Below are positions 9,535 to 18,863 of a DNA stretch of 64,000 nt, piece after piece. The DNA is from Candidatus Gastranaerophilales bacterium (lineage in GTDB: Bacteria > Cyanobacteriota > Vampirovibrionia > Gastranaerophilales > Gastranaerophilaceae): NCBI GenBank assembly GCA_944326425.1, contig CALVDX010000007.1, positions 1-64,000 of the forward strand, in the 5' to 3' direction. Each line of letters starts with the position of its first letter. Positions within the stretch are counted from its first letter, which is position 1. A model generated the notes under the pieces. The model did not search any database. It worked only from the letters and a program-made list of their open reading frames with translations, and was not told the origin of the DNA. The translations under genes and the position numbers were made by a program.

Positions 9535-12423
9535 ATGAAAATAGTGCCAATAAATAATAATATATATTCGGGCAAAAAATACTTTAACTCTTCCCCGAAA
9601 TACTCTTTGCTCAAATCTTTTACGGGCAGGCCTGATTTAACAAGGCCTGGTTTCTTAAAGGGGTTAAAATCTGCGATTGCAAAGTTTGCTGCGCCGGCAG
9701 GGACTGTTTTTACAGTTCCGGCCCTATTGCCAGATAGCCGGACTGATAATGCTGCCGAGCGTAATAATCTTTATTTGGAATTAAATACTGATATTGTTTC
9801 TCCGAAATTATTTTTTGATTTTTATAATACTTCTCCGCAATTGGCAAGAACAGTTGTTAAATCAGGCAGAAGGGTTACGGATTTTGATATTGTCAGGTTA
9901 AATGATTTGAAAAGTTATAATCTTTCCGATAATCAGTATGAAGCTTTGGGGTGTATTTTAGGTGCTAAGTATATTAATAACAGACCGGTTTTTTCTACCG
10001 GAGAAATAACTGCAACATATATTGATGCTTTGGATGAAAGTACCAGTATTGCCATTATTAATAATAGAGAAAAACTTGATAATATTTTTTCAAGTATTCA
10101 TAGTACTCTTAATGCAGGAAAGGATTATTTTGATACGGCGGTAGTTCTTAACTCTTCTAAAGATTTAGGGGCTGAGGAGATGCAGCAGTATTTTGAAGTA
10201 ATGTCCGAGTATGATTTATCTGCTTTACAAGCCTGGGCGGGCTGCGATATCAGTGTAAGGCAGGAGGTTTTGCATCAGATTAGTGAGAATAAGTATTTAG
10301 AGCCTTATCTTGAAAAATATTATTCCGCAATTATACCAAGTGAAAATCTTCTTAGAAAATTTGAATTGATAACGGATTTTGAGAAAAATGGAGAGTCACT
10401 GGAGAATATACTAAAATCTCCGCAGGATATACTGGATAGTGTGTATGATGCTGATAATATAAAAAAGGGAATTTCCCGTATTAAGTCGCTGCCGCCGGAG
10501 ATGTTTCAAAATGTGTGTAAAACTTATATGGGGGATATTATTGTACATTATGAAACCTTAAAGGATATTGGAAGTGTCCAACAGTCTACACCGGTGGAGG
10601 ATTATATTTGGATTGTCGAGAATACAGAATTGTTGTCCGACGAACTTCGGGAGGCTCTTTTCAACTCCGAGAGGATTTTTAGCCTTCCGCTGCTGACAGA
10701 TGATAATAAAGCTTCTTTCGGCAGAAATGCTGCTTTGCTAAACCGCATGTCCGGTAAAGATATAAATATTCCGGGATATAATATTCTTGATATTTTATTA
10801 AACAGGGATGCCGAGGATAACTATCGGAAAGCTGAACACGTTATAAATGACAGTGTTAAAGATATCCTGAAGGAAATTGAATATAAATGCAGGGATACAA
10901 ATCCCGTATTTGTGGATATAGCAAGAAAATATCTTAGTAACAAAGACAATATTTCTTCTTTGCTTCTAATCCCTGATATAAATAAAGAGAGTATAGTTGA
11001 TAACTTTTTTCAGGTTTCTAAAATTCGTGCAGCTATAGCTAAGGCGCCTGAAAAATATTTGAATAATACAAAAGATAATTTTTCGGATTTGGAGTTATGT
11101 TTTTTACAAAAGTATCTTGAACTAGGAAATAAGGATGTTAAAGCAGCAAAGGAGTTTTTTGATACATTAAATTCTTCTATGCAGGAGAAATTCTTTTTAG
11201 TAGCAACCAGTATAGATTATAATAATATACATTATATGAATATACTGTACAGTGCACTTGCAGTAACAGACGCTGAATATATGAATATGCTTCTTGCAAA
11301 ACGTTTGAATAAATTCAGGATGAGTATAGGCAAAATTTACAATTTACCTTATAATTCCAAAAGTGTTATTAATAAACTCATAAGACATGGTAAAAACAGG
11401 AATGAAAAGGGAGAAATAATCAAATTATCCGGCAGACAAAAAGAACTGATAATTGATTATATTCCTGCAATGCAAAAAACATTAGGTAAACGGTTGGATT
11501 CTTTAATAGAGAAATATAGCGAACCTGTTGGCCGAAAGCAGGATTTTGTATTTGATCTGGAAGGGTTTATAACGGAATACAGCCGGATAGTGTTTGAAAA
11601 ACTGGGGTATGATAACGATTTGCATGCTAAATATGCACAATCTTTGGGAGAATGGGATAAAAATTATATTCATCATTTATTGCTGCCTAATTCCAGAGAT
11701 ACCGGCGAACTTAAACTTGTTTTTGATTTAGTAACCAGAGGAACGTTTAATGAATACATTTCAAATCCTTTTACCCCTCACGGGCAATCAAATAAACAAA
11801 CAAAGGATATGTTTGGTATATATGGAATCAATTTTGATGTTTGGCTTAAAGGGATTGAGCCGGAAAATATTGCCTGCGCAGGCAATATTTATACCATAAA
11901 GCTTTTGGACCGCAGCGCCAAAAATATGCTCTTCATGGGAAATTATACCTCCTGTTGTACGGCGTTGAATGAGGAAAAGGGGGATTCTGTTCCCAATTAT
12001 CTTTTAAATACAGCTTTTAATGTTATTGAAATTGTGGACAAAAACGGTAAAATTGCTGCGACATCAAGAATTTTCATGAGTACGGATGTTAATGATGAAC
12101 CGTTTCTTGTAGTGGATAATATAGAAGTAAGTAATAAGTTCCGCGCAACTTTAAATGATGATACAAGCAGAGAGTTTGTAAAAGATGTATGGAAGTACAT
12201 TCAAAAGTATGCAGAAAATTTATCTGATAAACATATTCCTGTTTATATGTCGCATAAATATCCCAAAATAAAACTTCCTGATGTTCCCGTAGAATCGCGG
12301 AGAATAAAGCTTTTGGGCAATACTACAAAACAAAAACTTTATATTAATACCGTTGGTGAACATGTTAATACAAGAGACAGTTATGTTTGTGATGTATTAA
12401 ATATATTCAACGAACCTTTATGA
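9535..12423 (+). CDS. Large unknown protein with MKI-INN N-terminus
   Basis: The protein has 962 residues and its family is not recognised. It begins MKIVPINNNIYSGKKYF and has SFTGRP about 28 residues in, resembling the start of the small protein at 62189-62515. A short hydrophobic stretch (FAAPAGTVFTVPALL) lies near residue 51. The body to about residue 720 is helical and charged. The last 200 residues contain GNYTSCCTAL (about 800-810), then VIEIVDKNGKIAATSRIF and LVVDNIEVSN (about 860), a strand pattern that recalls GNAT-like folds; this is a weak inference. The stop overlaps the longest bioD frame, so the two may be co-transcribed. Confidence 0.8.
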   Translation: MKIVPINNNIYSGKKYFNSSPKYSLLKSFTGRPDLTRPGFLKGLKSAIAKFAAPAGTVFTVPALLPDSRTDNAAERNNLYLELNTDIVSPKLFFDFYNTSPQLARTVVKSGRRVTDFDIVRLNDLKSYNLSDNQYEALGCILGAKYINNRPVFSTGEITATYIDALDESTSIAIINNREKLDNIFSSIHSTLNAGKDYFDTAVVLNSSKDLGAEEMQQYFEVMSEYDLSALQAWAGCDISVRQEVLHQISENKYLEPYLEKYYSAIIPSENLLRKFELITDFEKNGESLENILKSPQDILDSVYDADNIKKGISRIKSLPPEMFQNVCKTYMGDIIVHYETLKDIGSVQQSTPVEDYIWIVENTELLSDELREALFNSERIFSLPLLTDDNKASFGRNAALLNRMSGKDINIPGYNILDILLNRDAEDNYRKAEHVINDSVKDILKEIEYKCRDTNPVFVDIARKYLSNKDNISSLLLIPDINKESIVDNFFQVSKIRAAIAKAPEKYLNNTKDNFSDLELCFLQKYLELGNKDVKAAKEFFDTLNSSMQEKFFLVATSIDYNNIHYMNILYSALAVTDAEYMNMLLAKRLNKFRMSIGKIYNLPYNSKSVINKLIRHGKNRNEKGEIIKLSGRQKELIIDYIPAMQKTLGKRLDSLIEKYSEPVGRKQDFVFDLEGFITEYSRIVFEKLGYDNDLHAKYAQSLGEWDKNYIHHLLLPNSRDTGELKLVFDLVTRGTFNEYISNPFTPHGQSNKQTKDMFGIYGINFDVWLKGIEPENIACAGNIYTIKLLDRSAKNMLFMGNYTSCCTALNEEKGDSVPNYLLNTAFNVIEIVDKNGKIAATSRIFMSTDVNDEPFLVVDNIEVSNKFRATLNDDTSREFVKDVWKYIQKYAENLSDKHIPVYMSHKYPKIKLPDVPVESRRIKLLGNTTKQKLYINTVGEHVNTRDSYVCDVLNIFNEPL

Positions 12424-12437
12424 AGTATAATTGGGTT

Positions 12438-13127
12438 ATGACAAAAGTAATTTTTATAACCGGAACAGGTACTGATATAGGTAAAACGTATGTTTCAGCG
12501 TTAATAGCGAGAAGTTTAACACTGGGAGGATACAACTGCAGATATTACAAACCGGTGTTAAGCGGGGCTGTTATGCGTGATGGAGTGCTGCATCCCGGAG
12601 ATTGCGAATATGTTATTAAAACCGGCATGCTGAAACAGATTCCGTCAGATTCCGCAAGCTATATTTTTGAGGAGGCTGTTTCTCCGCATTTAGCGGCTCT
12701 TCATTCCGGTGTGAAAATAGACCGGTATAAGATACTTGAAGATTTTGAAAGGGCAAAACAGGGATGTGACTATTTAATAGTTGAAGGAGCAGGCGGAATT
12801 ACCTGCCCGTTGTCGCTTGAAGATGATAACAACTATTTGATGTCTGATCTTATCAGGGATATGGGGCTGGATTGCATTGTTGCTGCGGATGGGGGGCTTG
12901 GAACAATTAACTCCGTATTGCTTACCTGTGCGTGGGCAAGCAGTAAAAGTATTAATATTAAGGGCGTGATAATGAACAGGTACAGGTATTTTGACAAAAT
13001 GTATGAGGATAATATTAAATCTGTTGAAAGGCTTTGCGCGGTACCTGTTTTAGGTGTAATTGAAGAAAATGCTCTTGATATTGATACAAGAGGATATAAA
13101 TTATCGGACATGTTTGAGGAGGACTAG
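12438..13127 (+). CDS. bioD: Dethiobiotin synthetase
   Basis: BioD is the ATP-dependent enzyme that closes the ureido ring of dethiobiotin from diaminopelargonic acid and CO2. It is 229 residues, normal for the family. The P-loop GTGTDIGKT sits at the N-terminus, followed by YKPVLSG and VEGAGG, all expected for BioD. The ATG at 12438 gives the usual MTKVIFITGTGTDIG start; an in-frame ATG at 12420 overlaps the upstream stop and would add six residues. bioA follows three bases after the stop. bioB and bioF are not in this window. Confidence 0.95.
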   Translation: MTKVIFITGTGTDIGKTYVSALIARSLTLGGYNCRYYKPVLSGAVMRDGVLHPGDCEYVIKTGMLKQIPSDSASYIFEEAVSPHLAALHSGVKIDRYKILEDFERAKQGCDYLIVEGAGGITCPLSLEDDNNYLMSDLIRDMGLDCIVAADGGLGTINSVLLTCAWASSKSINIKGVIMNRYRYFDKMYEDNIKSVERLCAVPVLGVIEENALDIDTRGYKLSDMFEED

Positions 13128-13130
13128 TCT

Positions 13131-14474
13131 ATGGATTGGCAGGCAGAAGATTTAAAGTATATTTGGCATCCGTGCTCTCAGATGAAAGATTATGAAACAC
13201 TTCCTCCGATTGTAATTGAGCGCGGTGAGGGTATCAACCTTTATGATATTAACGGAAAATGTTACAAGGATGTGGTAAGTTCGTGGTGGTGCAATCTTTT
13301 GGGCCATTGTAATCCCCGTATTACAAAAGCCCTGAAAGAGCAGTCTGAAAAACTGGAACATGTTATTTTTGCAAACTTTACCCACAAGCCGGCGGTAACT
13401 TTATGTCAGAAACTTGTTAAATATCTCCCGGAAGGGCTTTGTAAGTTTAATTTCGCCGATAACGGCTCATCGTCAATTGAAATGGCTCTTAAAATGAGTT
13501 TTCAATACCATTATCAGACAGGAAATCCGCAAAAGAAAAGATTTATGGCACTCTCAGACGGTTACCACGGTGAAACAATAGGCGCTCTTTCGGTCGGGGC
13601 GCTTGATTTGTACGCAGAAATTTATAAGCCCATTCTTCTGGAAGTTAATCGTATTAAGGCTCCGGACTGCTTTAGATGCCCTTATGGCAAATGCCGTGAT
13701 AATTGTCAGTGCGAGTGTATAGAGCAGGCGCAAAAAATGTTTGAACACTGCGGGGAGGAAACGGCTGCGCTTATTATAGAACCTCTGCTGCAGGGCTCCG
13801 CAGGCATGCGGGTTTATCCGCCGCTTTATATTAAAAAGCTAAGAGAACTCTGTGATAAATATAATGTACATTTAATAGCCGATGAAATAGCAACCGGGTA
13901 CGGCCGGACAGGGAAAATGTTTGCCTGTGATTGGGCGGAGGTTTCTCCTGATATAATGTGTCTTTCAAAAGGTCTGACCGGCGGGTATATGCCGATGGCG
14001 GTTGCAATTACTACTCAGAAAATATTTGATGCTTTTTATGACGATTATTTAAAAGGCAAAGCTTTTATGCACTCTCACACTTATGCGGGCAATCCTCTTG
14101 CATGCGCCTGCGCTAATGCTGTTCTTGACATTTTTGATACAGATAAGGTTTTAGATACATTACCTGCTGGAAACGCTCTTTTTCATAAGATTGTCAGTGA
14201 AAAATTCCTTTCCAATAAGAATGTTGGTGAAGTCCGTCATATAGGATTTATTAATGCAATAGAACTTGTTAAGGATAAGCGGACAAAAGAGCCGTTAGAT
14301 TCTAATTTGCGTACAGGTTATCAAATTTATAAAAAAGCGCTTGAAAAAGGGCTTATTCTGCGACCGCTGGGTGATGTTTTATACTTCAATCCGCCGCTTA
14401 TAATTACGGAAGAAGATATGCACACGGTTGTTAATATGGCCTATGAGTCTATGGTTGAAATATTAGGGGCATAA
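13131..14474 (+). CDS. bioA: Adenosylmethionine-8-amino-7-oxononanoate aminotransferase
   Basis: BioA is the PLP enzyme that makes 7,8-diaminopelargonate, the substrate of the preceding BioD. It is 447 residues, normal for the family. Visible motifs are WHPCSQMKDYE at the N-terminus, ADNGSSSIEMALKM, DEIATGYGRTG, and the PLP lysine in CLSKGLTGG. A GAGGAGG sequence precedes the ATG. Residues about 180-197 form a cysteine cluster (CFRCPYGKCRDNCQCEC), seven cysteines in seventeen residues. That is denser than the CxRCP segment known in Bacillus-type BioA and may bind metal or a cluster. Confidence 0.96.
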   Translation: MDWQAEDLKYIWHPCSQMKDYETLPPIVIERGEGINLYDINGKCYKDVVSSWWCNLLGHCNPRITKALKEQSEKLEHVIFANFTHKPAVTLCQKLVKYLPEGLCKFNFADNGSSSIEMALKMSFQYHYQTGNPQKKRFMALSDGYHGETIGALSVGALDLYAEIYKPILLEVNRIKAPDCFRCPYGKCRDNCQCECIEQAQKMFEHCGEETAALIIEPLLQGSAGMRVYPPLYIKKLRELCDKYNVHLIADEIATGYGRTGKMFACDWAEVSPDIMCLSKGLTGGYMPMAVAITTQKIFDAFYDDYLKGKAFMHSHTYAGNPLACACANAVLDIFDTDKVLDTLPAGNALFHKIVSEKFLSNKNVGEVRHIGFINAIELVKDKRTKEPLDSNLRTGYQIYKKALEKGLILRPLGDVLYFNPPLIITEEDMHTVVNMAYESMVEILGA

Positions 14475-14477
14475 GTT

Positions 14478-14699
14478 TTATATTCTGAGTCCGGCCTGGA
14501 ATTTTTCCATTTGTTTGGATAATATTTTTGCCATTCTTGCCAGTACAAGTACAAGTGCTGAAACATCGCGTCTGCTGAGATTGCCGCTGTCATTTATATA
14601 TATTTCTTCGAGGATTATTGTTAGATGCTTAATATTGCTAATTTCACACCCGATTTTATTTATCTGGTATTCAAGTCTTTTTAAATCTTTTACTTTCAT
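14478..14699 (-). CDS. Small helical protein of unknown function
   Basis: This 73-residue protein is predicted helical and basic, with leucine/isoleucine heptads (LKRLEYQINKIGCEISNIKHL). The ATG has AAGGA nine bases upstream, which is the main reason to accept it over the opposite-strand frame at 14515-14703. It converges tail-to-tail with bioA, three bases apart. No family is recognised. Confidence 0.6.
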   Translation of the reverse strand: MKVKDLKRLEYQINKIGCEISNIKHLTIILEEIYINDSGNLSRRDVSALVLVLARMAKILSKQMEKFQAGLRI

Positions 14700-14770
14700 T
14701 TGATGTTCCTTATTAATTTTTATAAACTTATTGTTGAAAAATATAACTTATGCAAGACAAATATATCTTG

Positions 14771-14776
14771 TATAAT
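14771..14776 (+). promoter_or_regulatory. -10 element for the small helical regulator-like gene
   Basis: A TATAAT hexamer preceded by TTG sits about 30 bases before the candidate start codons at 14808/14829. No clear -35 element was seen. Confidence 0.4.
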
Positions 14777-14807
14777 ACTATTAGTTGTCATATTTGTCAA
14801 GTAATTG

Positions 14808-15047
14808 ATGAAAACGTATAATAGGAGAATGGAAAATTTTGTAAGAAAGCAGATTAAGATTTTACTCCTTCAGGAAGATATGATGCTGAAAGAGCTTGCT
14901 GCAAAGTTATCAGACAAACTTGGTAAAAAATATACACCGGATTCTTTATCCCACAAAATTGCAAGAAACAGTATTACTTATAGTGAAATGGTGGTTATTG
15001 CTGATCTTCTGGAGTATGATATTAAATTTGAAAAGCGGAAAATATAA
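14808..15047 (+). CDS. Small helix-turn-helix-like protein (DUF6471-like)
   Basis: The protein has 79 residues from ATG 14808, or 72 from ATG 14829. The pattern is LLLQEDMMLKELAAKLSDKLG, then YTPDSLSHKIARN and TYSEMVVIADLLEYDI. This reads as a compact helical DNA-binding-like fold similar to the DUF6471 family; I assign this from memory of the pattern, not a search. The start is ambiguous: AGGAG lies only one base before ATG 14829, and ATG 14808 has no visible Shine-Dalgarno. It may be a regulator of unknown target. Confidence 0.65.
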   Translation: MKTYNRRMENFVRKQIKILLLQEDMMLKELAAKLSDKLGKKYTPDSLSHKIARNSITYSEMVVIADLLEYDIKFEKRKI

Positions 15048-15106
15048 ATGTTTATAGGTTTTACGGATATTAAATAGTTCTGAGCACGGTTGGACTTTTT
15101 CAATAC

Positions 15107-16378
15107 TCATTGCCCGCCAGTAATAACCGGTAAATCAATAATAAAGGTTGAACCGTTATTAACTTCGCTCTTTACGGAAATTTTGCCCCCGTGGAGTTCT
15201 ACGAGTTCTTTTGTAATGGTAAGACCGAGACCTGTAGATGCTTCTTTCTTTGTATATGCAGAATCAAGCTGTACAAATTTTGCAAATATTTTCCCGTGGT
15301 ATTTCGGGTCGATACCGATACCGTTATCGTGTACGGATAAAATTACACGGTTCTTTTTATTTTCTGCGCCGAGTAAAATTTCACCGTTTTCAGGGGTAAA
15401 TTTAATTGCGTTGCTTACAAGATTATAAAAAACCTGCTGCATCTTTTGATAGTCTGCATAGATTTCAAAATCCTCATCAAAATCTTTAATCATTCTTATG
15501 TTTTTCTTTGCTGCAAGCGGTGCAAGTACGTTGCAGACTTCTGTATAAAGCATGTCAATACTAAATCTGCTGCGGGAAATCTTCATTGCCTTTGCTTCAA
15601 TTTTTGAAATATCGAGGATTTCGTTAATCATCCCGAGAAGCCGTAATCCTGAAACGCGGATTTCGTCGACAAATTCTTTTTGTTTAGAAGAAAGTTCTCC
15701 GTACATGCCGTTTTGCAGAATTTCAGAAAAGCCGAGTATAGAGTTTAGCGGTGTTCTTAATTCATGGGACACGTTTGCAAGAAACTCGTTTTTTACTTTG
15801 TCCGCTTCTAAAATTTTTTCATTTTGTTCCTTTATTGTTTTGTAGGCGTTATTCTTTTCAATAATTCCGTCTTTTAAAGCTTTTAACTGAATTTTAAATA
15901 CATTGGAGAGTTCAAGGTCTTTTATTACATAAGAAATTATGCAGGAACAGGTTTTTAAAATCGCCAGATCTTCATCAGTGTATAGCTGTCCGTCATTTCT
16001 GACAAGCACAAGAATCCCGAAAACAGTTTGCCTGATGATTAGTTTGGATATAGCATAGTTACAGTCTTTGCCCTGAATTTTTAAAGTCTTTATTATCGGG
16101 TTGTTTTCATCTGCAATATAATTATCTTCAGAATAAATAAGTTTTTTTTGCCGTGTACTGAACGGGAAAGTGCTGTTGATTGAATAATTTGAATAATCGT
16201 TAAATGAATACTTTAATTGCAGGCTTTCAGGGTTTACATAGTAAATAAAGACTTCTGTAAACTCGAAAATTTTTCCAAGTTTTTCAAAGATACCGCTGAT
16301 ACCGCCTTTTTCGTTCAGGTTGGTTTCAAAAAAGAGCGGAAAAATATTAAGTACTTCATTATTGCTGATTTTTGGCAT
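15107..16378 (-). CDS. Soluble GAF-type sensor histidine kinase
   Basis: This is an ATP-dependent sensor kinase of 423 residues without membrane segments. Residues 1-150 look like a GAF sensor domain (ILVLVRNDGQLYTDEDLAIL at its end). A coiled-coil linker of about 40 residues follows. Then comes the HisKA domain with the phospho-acceptor His205 in FLANVSHELRTPLNSILGFS. The C-terminal HATPase domain has NLVSNAIKFTP, DNGIGIDPKYHGKIF and GLGLTITKELVELHGG. No response regulator is adjacent, so it is an orphan kinase. The signal is unknown. Confidence 0.93.
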   Translation of the reverse strand: MPKISNNEVLNIFPLFFETNLNEKGGISGIFEKLGKIFEFTEVFIYYVNPESLQLKYSFNDYSNYSINSTFPFSTRQKKLIYSEDNYIADENNPIIKTLKIQGKDCNYAISKLIIRQTVFGILVLVRNDGQLYTDEDLAILKTCSCIISYVIKDLELSNVFKIQLKALKDGIIEKNNAYKTIKEQNEKILEADKVKNEFLANVSHELRTPLNSILGFSEILQNGMYGELSSKQKEFVDEIRVSGLRLLGMINEILDISKIEAKAMKISRSRFSIDMLYTEVCNVLAPLAAKKNIRMIKDFDEDFEIYADYQKMQQVFYNLVSNAIKFTPENGEILLGAENKKNRVILSVHDNGIGIDPKYHGKIFAKFVQLDSAYTKKEASTGLGLTITKELVELHGGKISVKSEVNNGSTFIIDLPVITGGQ

Positions 16379-16391
16379 AATTAAATTTTAG

Positions 16392-16438
16392 CAGAGTATA
16401 GGACTCAGAGCAATAATATATTTATATGTTATACTCTA
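16392..16438. promoter_or_regulatory. Inverted repeat AGAGTATA/TATACTCT near a -10 element
   Basis: AGAGTATA near 16393 is matched by TATACTCT near 16431, between the divergent kinase and dehydrogenase genes. The right arm overlaps a TATACT that could be the -10 of the dehydrogenase gene. The operator role is inference. Confidence 0.3.
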
Positions 16439-16517
16439 AGAAAGAAAACAGAGTTTTGCAGGGAGCAAATTACAAATAAAGTATCCCGAGGTAGAGCAAG
16501 TAGAAGCGGAGGTAAAA

Positions 16518-17480
16518 ATGAGAGCAATAGTATTTGATGAAACACTGCAGTATGTTGAAGATTATAAAAAACCGCTCCCGCAGCCGGGCGAGGCGCTTAT
16601 AAAAGTTACGCTTGCCGGCATTTGCAACACTGATTATGAAATAACAAAGGGTTATATGGGATACAAGGGAATACTTGGGCATGAATTTGTCGGAATAGTT
16701 GAGGAAGTTAACGGTGAGGATAAGTCACTTATTGGCAAGCGTGTAGTTGCAGAAATAAGCTGGGGCTGTGATAAACCTGATTGCGAATGGTGTGCGGTTA
16801 AAAACTACCGTCACTGTCCGGAACGTCATACACTTGGGATTTGGCGCAAGGACGGATGTTTTGCTGATTATGTAACAATACCCGTTAAAGTTCTTTTTGA
16901 AGTTCCTGATAACGTAACTGATGAGCAGGCTGTGTTTACAGAACCTCTTGCTGCAGCTTGCGAGATTTCAGAGCAATTGCATATAGAACCCTGTCAGAGA
17001 GTTCTTGTTCAGGGTGATGGTAAACTCGGGCTTATTACTGCAATGACCTTGAATTCACAAAATTATGATGTTACCCTTGTAGGAAAGCATCCTGAAAAAC
17101 TTGATTTAGTAAAAGGGTTGGGTATAAAAACAGTTCTTCTTGATGCGCTGGGCGGAAAGAAGTATGATGTGGTAGTAGAGGCAACCGGTTCTGTTTCAGG
17201 GTTTGAATCTGCTATGGCGCATACAAAACCGCGTGGTGTTCTGGTATTAAAAAGTACTGTTGCAACCGGAAAAGAGCTTAATCTTGCCCCTATTGTTATT
17301 GATGAAATTACTGTGCTTGGCTCACGCTGCGGGCAGTTTAAACCGGCTTTGAGACTGCTTGAGCGGCAGGCAATTGATTTTTCAAAACTTATTACGGCAG
17401 TTTATCCGGTTGAAAAATCTTTAGAAGCTTTTGAAAGAAATAAAGATAAAGACTCCGTTAAAGTCCTTGTTAAGTTTTAA
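16518..17480 (+). CDS. Zinc-dependent alcohol dehydrogenase-family oxidoreductase
   Basis: This is a medium-chain dehydrogenase/reductase of 320 residues. The N-terminal GroES-like half holds catalytic zinc residues (AGICNTDYEI and GHEFVG) and a structural zinc loop (CDKPDCEWCAVKNYRHC). The C-terminal half is a Rossmann nucleotide fold (VLVQGDGKLGLITAM). The closest subtypes I can think of are sugar or polyol dehydrogenases; the substrate cannot be read from sequence. GGAGG lies just before the ATG. It stands alone, between a divergent kinase and a small unknown gene. Confidence 0.9.
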   Translation: MRAIVFDETLQYVEDYKKPLPQPGEALIKVTLAGICNTDYEITKGYMGYKGILGHEFVGIVEEVNGEDKSLIGKRVVAEISWGCDKPDCEWCAVKNYRHCPERHTLGIWRKDGCFADYVTIPVKVLFEVPDNVTDEQAVFTEPLAAACEISEQLHIEPCQRVLVQGDGKLGLITAMTLNSQNYDVTLVGKHPEKLDLVKGLGIKTVLLDALGGKKYDVVVEATGSVSGFESAMAHTKPRGVLVLKSTVATGKELNLAPIVIDEITVLGSRCGQFKPALRLLERQAIDFSKLITAVYPVEKSLEAFERNKDKDSVKVLVKF

Positions 17481-17579
17481 CATGTCTTTTGCCTGCATGT
17501 AAGCAGAAGATACCGGATTTAATAAAGTTATTATGTTATAACTTTTCTAAAATGTGGCACTAATTATATTGGAGGTGTC

Positions 17580-17897
17580 ATGTTTTCTTCCGTATCAGGA
17601 ATAAGTTTTTATCGTTACGATGATGAGCTTGAGGCTAAATATATTGCCCGCCGGCTTATGTCGTACGGAATTCCGCCTACAGGAGATGTAACTACTGATA
17701 GACAGCTTCTTAAAAAGGTTGAAGCCGGTGCGGCGCTGCAGCCCGTCGAAGCAACGAGAAGCACAGAGGCGGAGATGTTTACAGGCGGAACAGAGTATAG
17801 CCAAAATATTAATCCCGAACGTACAGCGCTCGAAACAGAACGCCCGGGTGCAGAACAGTTAAGTATACTTATGAAGCTTAGATTAGGGTTAATTTAG
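17580..17897 (+). CDS. Unknown 105-residue protein
   Basis: A strong GGAGGTG lies before the ATG. The N-terminus (MFSSVSGISFYRYDDELEAKYIARRLMSYGIPPTGD) looks like a short folded helix pair. The middle is Thr/Glu-rich and probably disordered. The stop codon overlaps that of the convergent thrB by four bases. I do not recognise the family. Confidence 0.65.
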   Translation: MFSSVSGISFYRYDDELEAKYIARRLMSYGIPPTGDVTTDRQLLKKVEAGAALQPVEATRSTEAEMFTGGTEYSQNINPERTALETERPGAEQLSILMKLRLGLI

Positions 17898-18838
17898 TTC
17901 TGGTCAAGAATAACAGCGCCCTGTTCTTCTACCTTTAACGTTCTTACGTCTGCTGATATTCCAAAGCCTTCCCATATCTCTTTTACGTAGGATTTAATTT
18001 TATCTGTATTGTAGCTTTTTGAAATAACAAGCAAAGTTGGACCGGCACCGCTAATCACACATCCGAGAATTCCCTGTTCATTTTTTAATTTATCCATGAT
18101 TTCAGTCATTCCGGGAATTAATTTTACTCTGTACGGCTGGTGAATTTTGTCGTTTAGCGCCCTTATCATAAGCTCGTCATCAGCTGTTTCTATTGCGTGA
18201 ATTAACATTGCAGAGTGTTTCAGGTTATAAATCGCATCTGTAAGCGGGATTTCTTTAGGGATAACAGAACGTGCAATTGCGGTTGAGAGTTCAAAATCCG
18301 GTACACATATAGTCAAATCCCAATCTTCCGGCCACTTTAGTTTTCTGTAAATAACGCTGCCGTCCTCCTCCAGAGATGAAAATACCACACCGCCCAGTAT
18401 AGCGGGGGTTACATTATCAGGATGCCCCTCAACTTCTGTAGCAATTGATATTAAAGCCGTTTCATCAGCAGGAAATCCGTGAAGTTTATTTGCGGCAATC
18501 AGCGCCCCTACTATGACTGAAGCAGAGCTTCCTAACCCTCTGGTAATCGGGATTTCTGATTGTATATTAATCTTAAGTTCGGAGGGCTCCTGGCCTATTG
18601 AATTATATAACAGCTCGATTGCTTTGTAAGCAAGATTATTTTCGTCACGCGGAATATCTTCAAGAAAGGCTGTTCCTGCGTCACTGCTGTTTGCAATTAT
18701 GTTAATTTCTATTCCTGAGCCCGGAAGAACAGTTTCTTCTATTGTAATAGTGTTATAAATAGGCAGCGCCAGACCGAAACAATCAAATCCGGGTCCTAGG
18801 TTTGCTGACGTTGCAGGAACTCTTACACTAACTTTCAT
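17894..18838 (-). CDS. thrB: Homoserine kinase
   Basis: ThrB phosphorylates homoserine in threonine synthesis. It is a GHMP kinase of 314 residues, normal for ThrB. It shows VRVPATSANLGPGFDCFGLAL at the start, the ATP-binding PITRGLGSSASVIVGAL near residue 95, HPDNVTPAILGG, and the late GCVISGAGPTLLVIS. GAGGATG precedes the ATG. Other threonine genes are not adjacent. Confidence 0.95.
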   Translation of the reverse strand: MKVSVRVPATSANLGPGFDCFGLALPIYNTITIEETVLPGSGIEINIIANSSDAGTAFLEDIPRDENNLAYKAIELLYNSIGQEPSELKINIQSEIPITRGLGSSASVIVGALIAANKLHGFPADETALISIATEVEGHPDNVTPAILGGVVFSSLEEDGSVIYRKLKWPEDWDLTICVPDFELSTAIARSVIPKEIPLTDAIYNLKHSAMLIHAIETADDELMIRALNDKIHQPYRVKLIPGMTEIMDKLKNEQGILGCVISGAGPTLLVISKSYNTDKIKSYVKEIWEGFGISADVRTLKVEEQGAVILDQN

Positions 18839-18863
18839 AAATCATCCTCATACTTTAAACAAA

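Noticed and set aside
14515-14703. 62-codon plus-strand frame opposite the small helical gene
   Set aside because: The minus-strand frame has a clear AAGGA site; the plus-strand one has none and ends as a mirror of it.
17546-17566. Sigma-54 promoter (TGGCAC) before the 105-residue gene
   Set aside because: The matching TGC element at the right distance is missing.
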